Source of the DNA: JAXMCI01 sp046349435
GTDB lineage: Bacteria > Pseudomonadota > Alphaproteobacteria > Dongiales > Dongiaceae
Length of the DNA: 64,000 nucleotides
Assembly (NCBI GenBank): GCA_046349435.1
Contig: JAXMCI010000005.1
Coordinates: forward strand, 1-64,000
Direction: 5' to 3'
This document shows, piece after piece, positions 35,427 to 45,706 of this stretch (position 1 is the first letter of the stretch; each line of letters opens with the position of its first letter). Both the position numbers and the translations under genes were made by a program. Below the pieces are notes generated by a model. The model searched no databases and was not told the origin of the DNA. It worked only from the letters and a program-made list of their open reading frames with translations.

Positions 35427-35879
35427 ATGACGCAGTCCGGCGAGCGCAGCTGGGAGTTCCCCATCGAGTGGGGCAAGGTGCGCGAGTTCGCCCGCGCCGT
35501 GCAGGACGACCATGCCGGGGCGGAGCCGCCCGTCCCGCCGCCCACCTTCCCGGTCATCGTCACCGCCGAGTTCGTCGAGCGGCTGATCGTCGAGGAGCTC
35601 AGGCTCGACCGTCGCCGCGTCGTCCATGGCGAGCAGGAATACGAGTACTTCCGCCCGCTGCGCGTCGGCGACCGGCTGGCCTGCCGGGCGCGGGTCGCCG
35701 AGGAGTACGTCAAGGCCGGCCAGCGCGGCGGCCGGATGCGCTTCATCGTGCTGGAGACCGAGATGCGCGACCCGGCCTCGGGCGACCTCGTGGTGCGCGA
35801 GCGCTCCACCGCCATCGAGATCACCCCGGCCGAGGGAGAGCCGGCCGAGGGAGAGCCGGCCGAGGGAGAGCCGGCATGA
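35427..35879 (+). CDS. HadA-like MaoC N-terminal-type hotdog subunit
   Basis: 150 residues. The N-terminus FPIEWGKVREFARAVQDD and PPPTFPVIVTAEF are hallmarks of HadA/HadC-like or ChsH2-type non-catalytic hotdog subunits. The catalytic Asp-x-Asn-Pro-x-His motif is absent, so activity requires the partner encoded immediately downstream (ATGA overlap). The C-terminal tail is three PAEGE units encoded by a perfect 15-bp tandem repeat, unlike the conserved core and probably disordered. The pair should form a heterodimeric enoyl-CoA hydratase. Confidence 0.87.
   Translation: MTQSGERSWEFPIEWGKVREFARAVQDDHAGAEPPVPPPTFPVIVTAEFVERLIVEELRLDRRRVVHGEQEYEYFRPLRVGDRLACRARVAEEYVKAGQRGGRMRFIVLETEMRDPASGDLVVRERSTAIEITPAEGEPAEGEPAEGEPA
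35826..35874 (+). repeat. 15-bp tandem repeat, three perfect copies plus 4 nt
   Basis: Units at 35826-35840, 35841-35855 and 35856-35870 are identical, followed by CCGG. Each encodes five residues, so gain or loss of a unit keeps the frame and only changes the length of the C-terminal tail of the HadA-like subunit. It ends 1 nt before the downstream start codon. Confidence 0.95.
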
Positions 35880-36280
35880 GCGCGGTCGCCATCGGCGACG
35901 CCGGACCCGCCTTCGAGGTCGGCCCGCTGACCCGCACCGACCTGGTGCGCTATGCCGGGGCGTCCGGCGACTTCAACCCGATCCACCACGACGAGGGCTT
36001 CGCGCGCTCCGCCGGCCTGCCCTCGGTGATGGCGCACGGCATGCTGTCGGCCGGGCTGCTCGGCTCCTTCGTCACCCGCTGGTTCGGCCCCGGCTCGGTG
36101 CGCCGCTTCAAGGTGCGCTTCCGCGAGCGGGTCTGGCCGGGCGACGTGCTGCGGGCCGAGGGCAAGGTGACGGCGCTGGGCGACGGGCCGGACGGCCGCC
36201 GCGCGACGCTCGAGCTGGCGCTGCGGCGGGCCGACGGCACGGCGGTCGTGACCGGCACGGCCGAGGTCGCGCTGTCCTAG
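35876..36280 (+). CDS. MaoC-family (R)-specific enoyl-CoA hydratase subunit (HadB-like)
   Basis: 134 residues, one hotdog fold. The hydratase motif is complete: YAGASGDFNPIHHDEGFARSAG near residue 25, with catalytic Asp and His, followed by MAHGMLSAGLLG. The strand FKVRFRERVWPGDVLRAEG is also typical. It overlaps the HadA-like gene (ATGA), which indicates a stoichiometric heterodimer. Together they would hydrate a bulky or branched 2-enoyl-CoA; single-domain PhaJ-like homodimers are the alternative. Confidence 0.9.
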   Translation: MSAVAIGDAGPAFEVGPLTRTDLVRYAGASGDFNPIHHDEGFARSAGLPSVMAHGMLSAGLLGSFVTRWFGPGSVRRFKVRFRERVWPGDVLRAEGKVTALGDGPDGRRATLELALRRADGTAVVTGTAEVALS

Positions 36281-36326
36281 CCGATCCGGCTATGGTGCCA
36301 GGCGCGAGGCGAGAGCGAGGAGAGCC

Positions 36327-37499
36327 ATGAACGCAGCCACCCCCACGCCGCTGGCGATGATCGAGCGGCTGGTCGGATTCCCGACCGTCTCCTCGGAGAC
36401 CAACCTCGACCTGATCGAGTTCGTCCGCGGCTACCTCGCCGGGCACGGCATCGAGAGCCGGCTGACGCACGACGATTCCGGACGCAAGGCCAACCTCTTC
36501 GCCACCATCGGCCCGGACCGCGCCGGCGGCGTGGTGCTGTCCGGCCATACCGACGTGGTGCCGGTGGCGGGCCAGCCCTGGACCAGCGATCCCTTCACGC
36601 TGACCCGCCGCGGCGACAAGCTCTACGGCCGCGGCTCGTCGGACATGAAGAGCTTCATCGCCATCGCGCTGGCGCTGGTGCCGGAGTTCAAGGCGGCCGG
36701 GCTCCGGCGGCCGATCCACCTGGCGCTGTCCTACGACGAGGAGGTCGGCTGCGCCGGCGCGCCGCGCATGCTGAAGGACATCGCCGACAACCTGCCGCTG
36801 CCGGCGATGGCGATCATCGGCGAGCCGACCTCGATGCAGCTCGCCAACCGGCACAAGGGCAACGTCTCCTCGCGCACCGTCTTCACCGGGCGGGACGGCC
36901 ATTCCAGCGCGCCGCACCGCGGCTGCAACGCGATCTTCGCCGCCGCCGAGTTCATCGCCTGGCTGTCGCGGCTGGCCGCCGAGTTCCGCGAGCAGGGTCC
37001 GTTCGACGACAGCTTCGAGCCGCCCTGCACCACCATCAATGTCGGCCAGATCGCCGGCGGCACCGCCTTCAACATCATCGCCCGGCGCTGCGAGCTGGTC
37101 TGGGAGGTCCGGCCGCTGCCCGGCGTCGATCCCGACCAGATCGTCGCCCGCGCCCAGGCCTTCCTGCAGGAGGACCTGCTGCCGCGCATGCGAGGCCAGG
37201 CCGAGGAAGCGACGATCGAGACGACGCCGCTCTGCTTCGTGCCGCCGCTGACGCCGCAGACCGACTCGCCGGCCGAGGCGCTGATCCGCAGCCTGACCGG
37301 CGTCAACGCCGCGATCGGCGTCGCCTTCGGCACCGAGGGCGGCCAGTTCCAGCGCACCGGCATCCCCGCCGTGGTGTTCGGCCCGGGCAGCATCCAGCAG
37401 GCGCACAAGCCCGACGAGTTCATCGAGGTCGCCCAGGTCGAGGCCTGCATCGCCTTCCTGCGCAAGCTCGCGGCGTGGGCGGCGACGGTGGCGGGGTAG
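36327..37499 (+). CDS. argE: M20-family deacetylase, acetylornithine deacetylase (ArgE-like)
   Basis: 390 residues. Metal site motifs: LSGHTDVVPVAGQPW (first His, Asp), YGRGSSDMKSFIA (bridging Asp), SYDEEVGCAGAP (Glu base) and the final His in QQAHKPDEFI. The dimerisation domain lies between about residues 175 and 290. ArgE removes acetate from N-acetylornithine, but M20 enzymes of this length also act on other N-acyl amino acids. It is 46 nt downstream of the hydratase pair and in the same direction, so it might belong to the catabolic operon as an N-acyl hydrolase rather than to arginine synthesis. Confidence 0.87.
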   Translation: MNAATPTPLAMIERLVGFPTVSSETNLDLIEFVRGYLAGHGIESRLTHDDSGRKANLFATIGPDRAGGVVLSGHTDVVPVAGQPWTSDPFTLTRRGDKLYGRGSSDMKSFIAIALALVPEFKAAGLRRPIHLALSYDEEVGCAGAPRMLKDIADNLPLPAMAIIGEPTSMQLANRHKGNVSSRTVFTGRDGHSSAPHRGCNAIFAAAEFIAWLSRLAAEFREQGPFDDSFEPPCTTINVGQIAGGTAFNIIARRCELVWEVRPLPGVDPDQIVARAQAFLQEDLLPRMRGQAEEATIETTPLCFVPPLTPQTDSPAEALIRSLTGVNAAIGVAFGTEGGQFQRTGIPAVVFGPGSIQQAHKPDEFIEVAQVEACIAFLRKLAAWAATVAG

Positions 37500-37553
37500 G
37501 ACTTCCCTCGGCGCAGGAGCTTCCCAACGACTTCCCTCCCCCGTCCCCCCGAT

Positions 37554-37632
37554 GTCATCCCGGCGAGAGCCGGGATCCATCTTGCCGCATCATGGCAGTG
37601 GATTGATGGATCCCGGCTTTCGCCGGGATGAC
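37554..37632. repeat. REP-like pair of hairpins in a convergent gap
   Basis: Two short perfect hairpins (ATCCCGGC-GAGA-GCCGGGAT and ATCCCGGC-TTTC-GCCGGGAT) are arranged as an inverted pair about 25 nt apart, so the whole 79-bp block can fold into a single long stem. A third partial copy (CCGGGATGACA) follows at 37638-37648. These sequences are widespread dispersed repeats in alphaproteobacteria. They sit between converging argE and glmS, where they may help terminate both transcripts. Confidence 0.82.
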
Positions 37633-37679
37633 AAGAACCGGGATGACAGGAAGGGTGCAGCGCGCTCTCCAGGAGGCCG

Positions 37680-39500
<1,821 letters not shown>

Positions 39501-39758
39501 CTGTCTCTCCCGCGCCGGACCGCACCGCCGGGACCGCAGCAAGAGCGATGCCAAGCCAGCCGCGGGCCAGCCCCCGGCCAGCCTCCGGCCTGCGCTCGGC
39601 CCGCGCCCGCCGCCCGCCGCCGGCGGGTGTCGGCGGCCACGACAGCGTCCGGTTTGTTGACGGCCGCGCTGGCCGGACGCCGGGCGCGGCCCGCGCCTGC
39701 CGGCTGGTACGGGCAGTGCATGTCGGCGCTGCGACGAGAGTGCCAGGAGGTCGCGAGA

Positions 39759-40871
39759 ATGCAGCTTGCCACGCCGGCTGCCGGCCGATCGGCGATCGAG
39801 CCCCGGCCGGATCCGAGAATCCGCGACGCGGCCGCGCTGCGGGGGCGCGTCACCAGCCCGGCGCGGCTCTCCGAGGAGGAGTGCCGGAGCTGGCGCGCGC
39901 TCGCCGCGATGGATGGTCTCGACCATCCCTTCCTGTCGCCCGGCTTTTCCGCCTGCGTGGCGCGCGTGCGCCGGGGCGTCCGGGTCTGCGTGCTGCGCCA
40001 GGGCGGCCGGATCGTCGGCTTCCTGCCGTTCCAGCGCGTCTCCGGCCGTCCGGGCTGGCTCGGCCTCGCCGAGCCGGTCGGCGGCCGCATGAGCGACCGG
40101 TTCGGCCTGGTCGCGGCGCCGGGCTGCTGGCTGCCTCCCGCCGCGCTGCTGCGCGCCGCCGGGCTGCACGCGCTCGAGTTCCACCATCTCGGGGACGAGC
40201 AGCTGCGCTTCGGGCTGACCGGCGGCGGCGCGCGGATCGGCCATCGGTTGATGCTCGGCCGCGACCCCGCCGACTATTGGGCCCGCCTCAAGGCGGCCAA
40301 CCCGTCCTTCCTCGCCGAGCTGCGCCGGCGCGAGCGCCGCCTGGTCGAGCAGCACGGCCCGCTGCGCTTCGAGCTCGCCGTCGCCGATCCGCAGGCCGGC
40401 CTGTCGCGGCTGGTCGCGCGCAAGCGGGCGCAGTATCGCGAGAGCGGCGTGCCCGACGCGCTCGCGGCCGGCTGGAAGCGACGGCTGCTGGCGGCGCTGG
40501 CGGCGAGCGGCGACCCGGACTGCCGCGGCGTGCTGACCGAGCTGCATGCCGGCGAGACCTGGGTCGCGTCGCATTTCGGGCTGCGCAATCGGCACACGCT
40601 GCATTACTGGTTTCCCGCCTACAACCCGGCGCTGGCCAAGCTGGCGCCGGGACACCTCCTGCTGCGGCTGATCATCGAGCACGGGATGGCGGACGGCATC
40701 GCGGTGATAGACCGCGGCGAGGGTGACCAGCCGCACAAGACGAGCTGGCCGACCGAGCCGCGCTGGTACCATCGCGGCCTGTGGCGCCGGCCGACCGCGC
40801 GCGGGCTGGCCGGCCAGGCGGGCCTCGCGCTCGCCTGGCGCCTCGCCGCCCTCGGCCGCCGCGCCGCCTGA
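39759..40871 (+). CDS. CelD/BcsL-FemAB-like acyltransferase (GNAT fold)
   Basis: 370 residues from the ATG at 39759 with a perfect AGGAGG at 39745-39750; an earlier ATG at 39720 lacks one. The protein has a double GNAT-like organisation of the BioF2-like/CelD family: an N-terminal half with VLRQGGRIVGFLPFQRV, and a C-terminal acetyl-CoA-type half with TELHAGETWVASHFGLR and HTLHYWFPAYNPALAKLAPG. Such enzymes acylate sugars or transfer aminoacyl groups during exopolysaccharide or cellulose synthesis in the cytoplasm. It opens the surface polysaccharide region and is convergent with a deacetylase gene. Acceptor unknown. Confidence 0.85.
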   Translation: MQLATPAAGRSAIEPRPDPRIRDAAALRGRVTSPARLSEEECRSWRALAAMDGLDHPFLSPGFSACVARVRRGVRVCVLRQGGRIVGFLPFQRVSGRPGWLGLAEPVGGRMSDRFGLVAAPGCWLPPAALLRAAGLHALEFHHLGDEQLRFGLTGGGARIGHRLMLGRDPADYWARLKAANPSFLAELRRRERRLVEQHGPLRFELAVADPQAGLSRLVARKRAQYRESGVPDALAAGWKRRLLAALAASGDPDCRGVLTELHAGETWVASHFGLRNRHTLHYWFPAYNPALAKLAPGHLLLRLIIEHGMADGIAVIDRGEGDQPHKTSWPTEPRWYHRGLWRRPTARGLAGQAGLALAWRLAALGRRAA

Positions 40872-40893
40872 CCGCCGCGGGCGGGCTGCCGGC

Positions 40894-41910
40894 TCAGCGC
40901 GTCGGGCGCAGGAACAGCCAGCCGGCCAGCCGCTCCCGCCGCAGCCGTCCGGTCGCGTCGGCGATCGCCGAGGCCTCGATCGCGATGCGGCCGAAGCTGT
41001 CCGACAGCGGCAGCCCGTGCTCCAGCCGGTTGAGGTGGGGATCGCTGGTGAACTGCGCGCGATAGCCGGCCGAGCGCGCCAGCGCGGCGATCTCCGGCCG
41101 ATGCCGGCCGTGCGGATAGGAGAGCAGCAGCGGACCGTCGGCGCTGTCCAGCAGCTGGCGCAGCCGGCGGCGCGAGGCCGCCAGCTCGGCGGCCGGGTCG
41201 GCGACCATGGTGAGGGCGGCATGGCTGAAGCCGTGCGAGCCGATCGCCAGCCCGGCCTGCATCAGGTCGCGGAGCTGCGCCGGCGTCAGGATCTGGCGCG
41301 CCGCGCCCGGCTCGAGGAACGGCGCCAGCAGGCGGGCGCGGGCCGCCGGCGGCAGCGCGCTCAGCGCCGCCGCGAGCGCCAGGAATCCTTCCGGCCGGCG
41401 CAGGTCGATGCCGGCCGGTTCGAGGCCGGCGCCGTGGCAGAGAGGCTCGCCCGCCGCCCCCTCCAGCCGGCCGCGTCGCCAGGCGGCGGCGAGGCACTCC
41501 TCCCACCAGGGCTCGGGCGCGTCGTCGATCAGCCCGGCGACCGCGAAGACCGCGGCCGGCAGGCCGGCGCGGCGCAGCAGCGGCAGCGCGACCTCGAGAT
41601 TGTCGACCCAGCCATCGTCGAAGGTGATGAGCAGGGGCCGCTCCGGCAGGCGATGGCGGCGGTCGCGGGCCTCGAGCAGCTCGGTCTCGCCGACGACGTT
41701 GTAGTGCTGCGCGAAGAAGGCGAGGCACTCGGCGAACAGCCGGTCGGTCATCGCGTAGGTCGGGTCGGCGTCGGCCCAGGCGGCCGCCCCCTCGGGCAGC
41801 ACGCGGTGGAACATGACGACGGTCAGACGGTCGCGGTTCTGCCGCCGGTGAAGCGCCGACAGGCCGCCGGTTCCGTAGGCCAGCCGCTTGAGCAGGCCGC
41901 GCGCGCTCAT
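40894..41910 (-). CDS. Polysaccharide deacetylase (NodB homology)
   Basis: 338 residues from the ATG at 41910. The NodB domain shows VVMFHRVLP at the first strand, TFDDGWVDNLE (catalytic Asp and metal Asp, about residue 98), SHGFSHAALT (metal His pair, about residue 232) and the LLSYPHGRHRPE strand. It would remove N- or O-acetyl groups from a sugar polymer or lipid-linked sugar. No signal peptide is apparent, which suggests a cytoplasmic lipid-linked substrate or an uncleaved anchor. The start overlaps the next deacetylase gene by 4 nt. Confidence 0.88.
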   Translation of the reverse strand: MSARGLLKRLAYGTGGLSALHRRQNRDRLTVVMFHRVLPEGAAAWADADPTYAMTDRLFAECLAFFAQHYNVVGETELLEARDRRHRLPERPLLITFDDGWVDNLEVALPLLRRAGLPAAVFAVAGLIDDAPEPWWEECLAAAWRRGRLEGAAGEPLCHGAGLEPAGIDLRRPEGFLALAAALSALPPAARARLLAPFLEPGAARQILTPAQLRDLMQAGLAIGSHGFSHAALTMVADPAAELAASRRRLRQLLDSADGPLLLSYPHGRHRPEIAALARSAGYRAQFTSDPHLNRLEHGLPLSDSFGRIAIEASAIADATGRLRRERLAGWLFLRPTR

Positions 41911-43010
41911 GCCGGCGGACGGCGCGCCAGCGCGCGCAGCTCGCTCGGCGAGGCCGCCCGGCCGCCCAGCCGCTCGAAGAAGAACTCGAGGAACAGCTCG
42001 AGCCGCTCCATGAAGCACCGCAGCTCCTCGGCATCCCGGACATAGGGCGTGCCGCCGGGCATCAGCGACGGGCTGTGGAACGACAGCGTGAAGCAGCGGC
42101 AGCCGCGCCGCAGCATCGCCTGCGTCAGGCGGCACATCTCGGTGACGGTCATGCCCTCCGGGGTCAGGGCGCCGCGCTCGAGCAGGCCGAGGCGGGCGAG
42201 CAGGCCGGGCACCCGCAGCCGCATCCACGGCGCCGCGGTGGCGTGGTGGTAGAGGCCGGGCCAGGCCGGCGCCAGCAGCCCGGCATAGCCGACGGTCATC
42301 GGGATCTCGAGCAGCGCTCCGGCCCGGCCGAACCAGTAGGGCTGGCTCGGGCAGCGGCGGAAGTCCGGGCCGTGCTGCGGGCTGAGATCGGTGCCGGGCA
42401 GCACGCTGAGATCGATACCGTAGCCGAGCTCCTCGAGCAGGGCCGGGGTCGCGGCGCTGACCCCGTAGCGGCCGGCCTTGTAGAGCCACGGCCGCAGCGC
42501 GAAGGCGCGGGCGATCGTCTCGGTCAGCCGGGCCAGCTTGCGGCGCTGCAGCTCGAGCGGCAGGTTGCCGACATAGGAATTGGCCTCGCTGGTCGGCTCC
42601 TCGAAGGGCGGCGTCTCCCAGGGCTGCAGGTGGGCGCCGATCTCGCAGCGTCCCGCGTCGAGCAGAGAGCGCAGGAACCGATGCCCGTCCGGCTGGCTGC
42701 TGACGGCGTAGTCGACCATGTAGGCCGGACGGATGCCGTAGCGCTCCATCAGGCGCTGCGCCGGCGCGAGGTGCCGCAGGTTGGCGATGCCCGTGAGGTT
42801 GCGGGCAAAGGGCTGCGACCAGTCGAACTCCGCCTCGGTGTCGATCACCGCAACGAGGAGCGGCGCCCCGGGCCCGAGATCGGCCTGCTGGTCCGCCTCG
42901 GGCGCCAGCAGCGACTGCTCCTCCCCGGCAGGGCCGCGCTGCGCCGCGGCGCGGGCGCGGCTCTCCTGCGGCGGGCGGCAGGAGCCGGCGGGAAGTGCGC
43001 TCCTAGGCAT
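41907..43010 (-). CDS. WalW-like polysaccharide deacetylase
   Basis: 367 residues with ~45 low-complexity N-terminal residues. The core begins VAVIDTEAEFDWSQPF, the WalW-type variant of the NodB first strand, with GAHLQPWETPPFEEP giving a metal His. FTLSFHSPSLMPGGTPYV supplies the second metal-site loop. The family is associated with lipopolysaccharide and exopolysaccharide synthesis. It is translationally coupled downstream to the NodB-type deacetylase (ATGA) and upstream to the GT2 gene (8-nt overlap), forming a three-gene minus-strand operon. Two different deacetylases suggest an amino-sugar-rich polymer. Confidence 0.83.
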   Translation of the reverse strand: MPRSALPAGSCRPPQESRARAAAQRGPAGEEQSLLAPEADQQADLGPGAPLLVAVIDTEAEFDWSQPFARNLTGIANLRHLAPAQRLMERYGIRPAYMVDYAVSSQPDGHRFLRSLLDAGRCEIGAHLQPWETPPFEEPTSEANSYVGNLPLELQRRKLARLTETIARAFALRPWLYKAGRYGVSAATPALLEELGYGIDLSVLPGTDLSPQHGPDFRRCPSQPYWFGRAGALLEIPMTVGYAGLLAPAWPGLYHHATAAPWMRLRVPGLLARLGLLERGALTPEGMTVTEMCRLTQAMLRRGCRCFTLSFHSPSLMPGGTPYVRDAEELRCFMERLELFLEFFFERLGGRAASPSELRALARRPPA

Positions 43011-43938
43011 GGCGCAGGCTCCCGCGCACGACGCGCTGCTTGAGCCAGCGCGCCGGCGGCGCCGCGCTGACGAGGTACCAGAGGTTGGCGGGAACGTGGT
43101 GGCCCATGATCATGGCGGCGGCGAGATAGCGCGATCCAGCCATGACATGGCCGGTCAGGTAGAGGCTGCGCCCCACCCAGGTGTAGCGGCTGCCCCAGAT
43201 CTGCCGCACCTCGCGCTCGCTCAGCCGGTGGCGCTGCGCGGCGACGTGCCGGGCCACCATCGGCAGCACCAGCTCGGCGGTCCGACGGGCATAGCGCTTG
43301 GTCAGGCTGTCGGGCGTGTCGTAGGCCCTGACCAGGAACTCGGGCACGAAATGCACCTCGCCGAGCAGGGCGAGGCGGATCCACATGTCCTGGTCCTCGC
43401 CGACCGGCAGCGCGGGGTCGAACTGGCCGGCGGCGGCGAGCGCGGCGCGGCGTGCGATGACGCAGGGCTTGGCGACGTGCGGCGCGGCGAGCAGCGCGCG
43501 CCAGACCTGGTCCGGGCCGCCCGGCGGCGCCTCGAGGCCGAACGGCCGCTGCAGGGATCCGGCGGCATCGACGAACAGGCAGCCTGAGGTGACGAAGCTG
43601 GCGCGGGGCTGCGCCGCCAGCACGGCGAGCTGCCGGTCGAGCTTGCCGGCGAGCCACTCGTCGTCGGCGTCGAGGAATGCGATCAGCTCGCCCCGGGCCG
43701 CCGCGATGCCGTGGTTGGTGGCGCCGCACACGCCGCGATTGGCCGGCAGGGTGAACAGCCGGACGTCGGGCCGGCGCAGCGCGGCCACGGCCTCGCTGGT
43801 GCCGTCCCGGCTGGCGTCGTCGACGACGATGACCTCCAGGGAAGGGTGCCCCTGGGCGAAGACCGAGCCGAGCGCCCGCCCGATGGTGCGCGCCGCGTTG
43901 TAGGCGGGGATCACGACGCTGACGGAGGGAGGCGGCAT
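43003..43938 (-). CDS. Family 2 glycosyltransferase
   Basis: About 311 residues from ATG 43938; in-frame ATG 43977 and TTG 43983 are alternatives and none has a clear ribosome site. GT2 core: VSVVIPAYNAARTIGRAL at the N-terminus, nucleotide-binding VIVVDDASRDGT, the metal-binding DxD as FLDADDEWL, and the acceptor-base region VGEDQDMWIRLALLG (ED near residue 190). It would transfer a sugar from a nucleotide donor to a lipid-linked acceptor on the cytosolic face of the membrane. It heads the operon with the two deacetylases. Confidence 0.9.
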   Translation of the reverse strand: MPPPSVSVVIPAYNAARTIGRALGSVFAQGHPSLEVIVVDDASRDGTSEAVAALRRPDVRLFTLPANRGVCGATNHGIAAARGELIAFLDADDEWLAGKLDRQLAVLAAQPRASFVTSGCLFVDAAGSLQRPFGLEAPPGGPDQVWRALLAAPHVAKPCVIARRAALAAAGQFDPALPVGEDQDMWIRLALLGEVHFVPEFLVRAYDTPDSLTKRYARRTAELVLPMVARHVAAQRHRLSEREVRQIWGSRYTWVGRSLYLTGHVMAGSRYLAAAMIMGHHVPANLWYLVSAAPPARWLKQRVVRGSLRHA

Positions 43939-44185
43939 GGCGCTGTGCGGATCCGTACGGGGATGACTCGCCGGCATCGGCAAGCAATCACCATGCCGCG
44001 GCGCCTCCCTGGCCGTGGCTGTGGCCGAGGATGTGCATGTGCGGCCCGTGCGGCGCCGCCGGCGGGCGGGGAGACGGCCGCCGGTGCCGCGGGTTCACGG
44101 CTGGAGCGACGGACGCGATGTCGGAACGGATTACAGCGACAAGCAGGCCTGACGAACGGTCCCGTGCCGCGCCCCCGATCGCCGG

Positions 44186-45688
44186 ATGAGCGCCGAGCGG
44201 GACGCGCTGCCCGGCGCCTCGGTCGGGCGGCGGATGATCGTCGGCTCGGCCTGGATGGTGGCCTGGCGCTGGTCGATCCGCAGCCTCGGCCTGGTCAGCA
44301 CCGTGGTGCTGGCCCGCCTGCTGACGCCGGAGGATTTCGGCCTGATCGCCATGGCGATGCTGGTGGTCGGGCTGATCGAGGCGCTGGGCGACACCGGGCA
44401 GCACCTCGCCATCCTGCGCCATCCCGCGCCGACCCGCGAGCATCTCGACACCGCCTGGACGATCGCCATCCTGATCGCCATCGTCACCAGCCTGGCGATG
44501 TGGGCGGCGGCGCCGCTCGCCGCCGCCTATTTCGGCGAGCCGCGGGCGACCCTGCTGATCCGCGTGATCGCGCTGCGCCAGCTGGTCGGCGGCTTCGAGA
44601 ATGTCGGCGTCGTGCTGTTCCGGCGGCAGAACGACTTCGCCCGCGACTTCCGCTATCTCGTCTACCAGAAGGTCGGCACCTTCCTGGTGACCCTGGCGCT
44701 GGCGCTGCTGCTGCGCAACTACTGGGCGCTCGCCATCGGCATCGTCAGCGGCCGGATCTTCTCCGTCGCGATCAGCTTCCGCATGCACCCCTACCGGCCG
44801 CGCCTGTCGCTTTCCCGCTTCGGCGAGCTCTCCTCCTTCTCGCTGTGGATCCTGGTCTCGTGCATCGGCGACTTCGCCATCGGCCGGATCGACCAGGCGG
44901 CGGTCGGCGGCCTCGCCGGGACCAGCGCCATGGGCAGCTACAACGTCGCCCTCGACGTCGCCACGGCGCCCACCATGGAACTGATCTATCCGACCGAGCG
45001 AGCCCTCTTCCCGGTGCTCGCCAGCCTGCTCCATGACCCGGCGCGCCTCAAGGCCGCCTATCTCGACGTGCTCTCGGCGGTCGCCGTGGCGAGCTGCGCG
45101 ACCGGCGTCGGGGTGGCGCTGGTCGCGCGGGACATGGTGGCCGTCGTGCTCGGCCCGCAGTGGCAGGCGGCGGTGCCGCTCGTCATCTGGCTGGCGCTGA
45201 GCGCCGCGGTCTGGGGCATCTGCCACGGCATCGTGACGGTGCTGAACGTCACCGGCCGCGCCCGCCTCACCGCCGGGCTCAGCTGGATCGGCCTCGCCAT
45301 CTTCGGCGGCTGCGTCGCCCTGCTCGGGCGGCGCTGGGGCGCCGAGGGCATCGCCGCGGCACGCCTCGTCTACATGCTGCTGCTGGTGCCGATCCTGTTC
45401 CGGGCGCTGCAATGCGCGTTCCCGGTCGGTCCCGGCGAGATCCTCGCCCGCACCTGGCGCGCCGTGGCCGCGGCGGCGATCATGGCGCTGGTCGTGCGTG
45501 CGCTCCACGGCGGCCCGGCCATGCCGGCGGCGCTGCGCCTGGTCGCCGACATCGCGGCCGGGGCGCTCGCCTTCCCGGCAGCGCTGATCGCGCTCTGGAG
45601 CGTCAGCGGCCGCCCGCCGGGCGTCGAGGCCAGCGTCGCCGACCTGCTGGCCCGGCTGGCCCGCCGGCGGGGCTGGCGCTCCGCCTAG
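44186..45688 (+). CDS. Oligosaccharide flippase, Wzx-like (MOP superfamily)
   Basis: 500 residues with about twelve to fourteen membrane helices. It opens with SAWMVAWRWSIRSLGLVSTVVLARLLTPEDFGLIAMA, of which the LARLLTPEDFGL piece is the hallmark of polysaccharide-biosynthesis flippases; YLVYQKVGTF and GSYNVALDVATAP are further family blocks. It would move undecaprenyl-linked repeat units across the inner membrane for Wzy-dependent assembly. A Wzy-type polymerase is not evident in the window. The YdcF gene follows after 18 nt. Confidence 0.9.
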   Translation: MSAERDALPGASVGRRMIVGSAWMVAWRWSIRSLGLVSTVVLARLLTPEDFGLIAMAMLVVGLIEALGDTGQHLAILRHPAPTREHLDTAWTIAILIAIVTSLAMWAAAPLAAAYFGEPRATLLIRVIALRQLVGGFENVGVVLFRRQNDFARDFRYLVYQKVGTFLVTLALALLLRNYWALAIGIVSGRIFSVAISFRMHPYRPRLSLSRFGELSSFSLWILVSCIGDFAIGRIDQAAVGGLAGTSAMGSYNVALDVATAPTMELIYPTERALFPVLASLLHDPARLKAAYLDVLSAVAVASCATGVGVALVARDMVAVVLGPQWQAAVPLVIWLALSAAVWGICHGIVTVLNVTGRARLTAGLSWIGLAIFGGCVALLGRRWGAEGIAAARLVYMLLLVPILFRALQCAFPVGPGEILARTWRAVAAAAIMALVVRALHGGPAMPAALRLVADIAAGALAFPAALIALWSVSGRPPGVEASVADLLARLARRRGWRSA

Positions 45689-45706
45689 CGGCCGCGGGGG
45701 ACCGGC

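Noticed and set aside
35826..35874. CRISPR-like array
   Set aside because: The units are contiguous without spacers and lie in frame inside a coding region; it is a simple tandem repeat.
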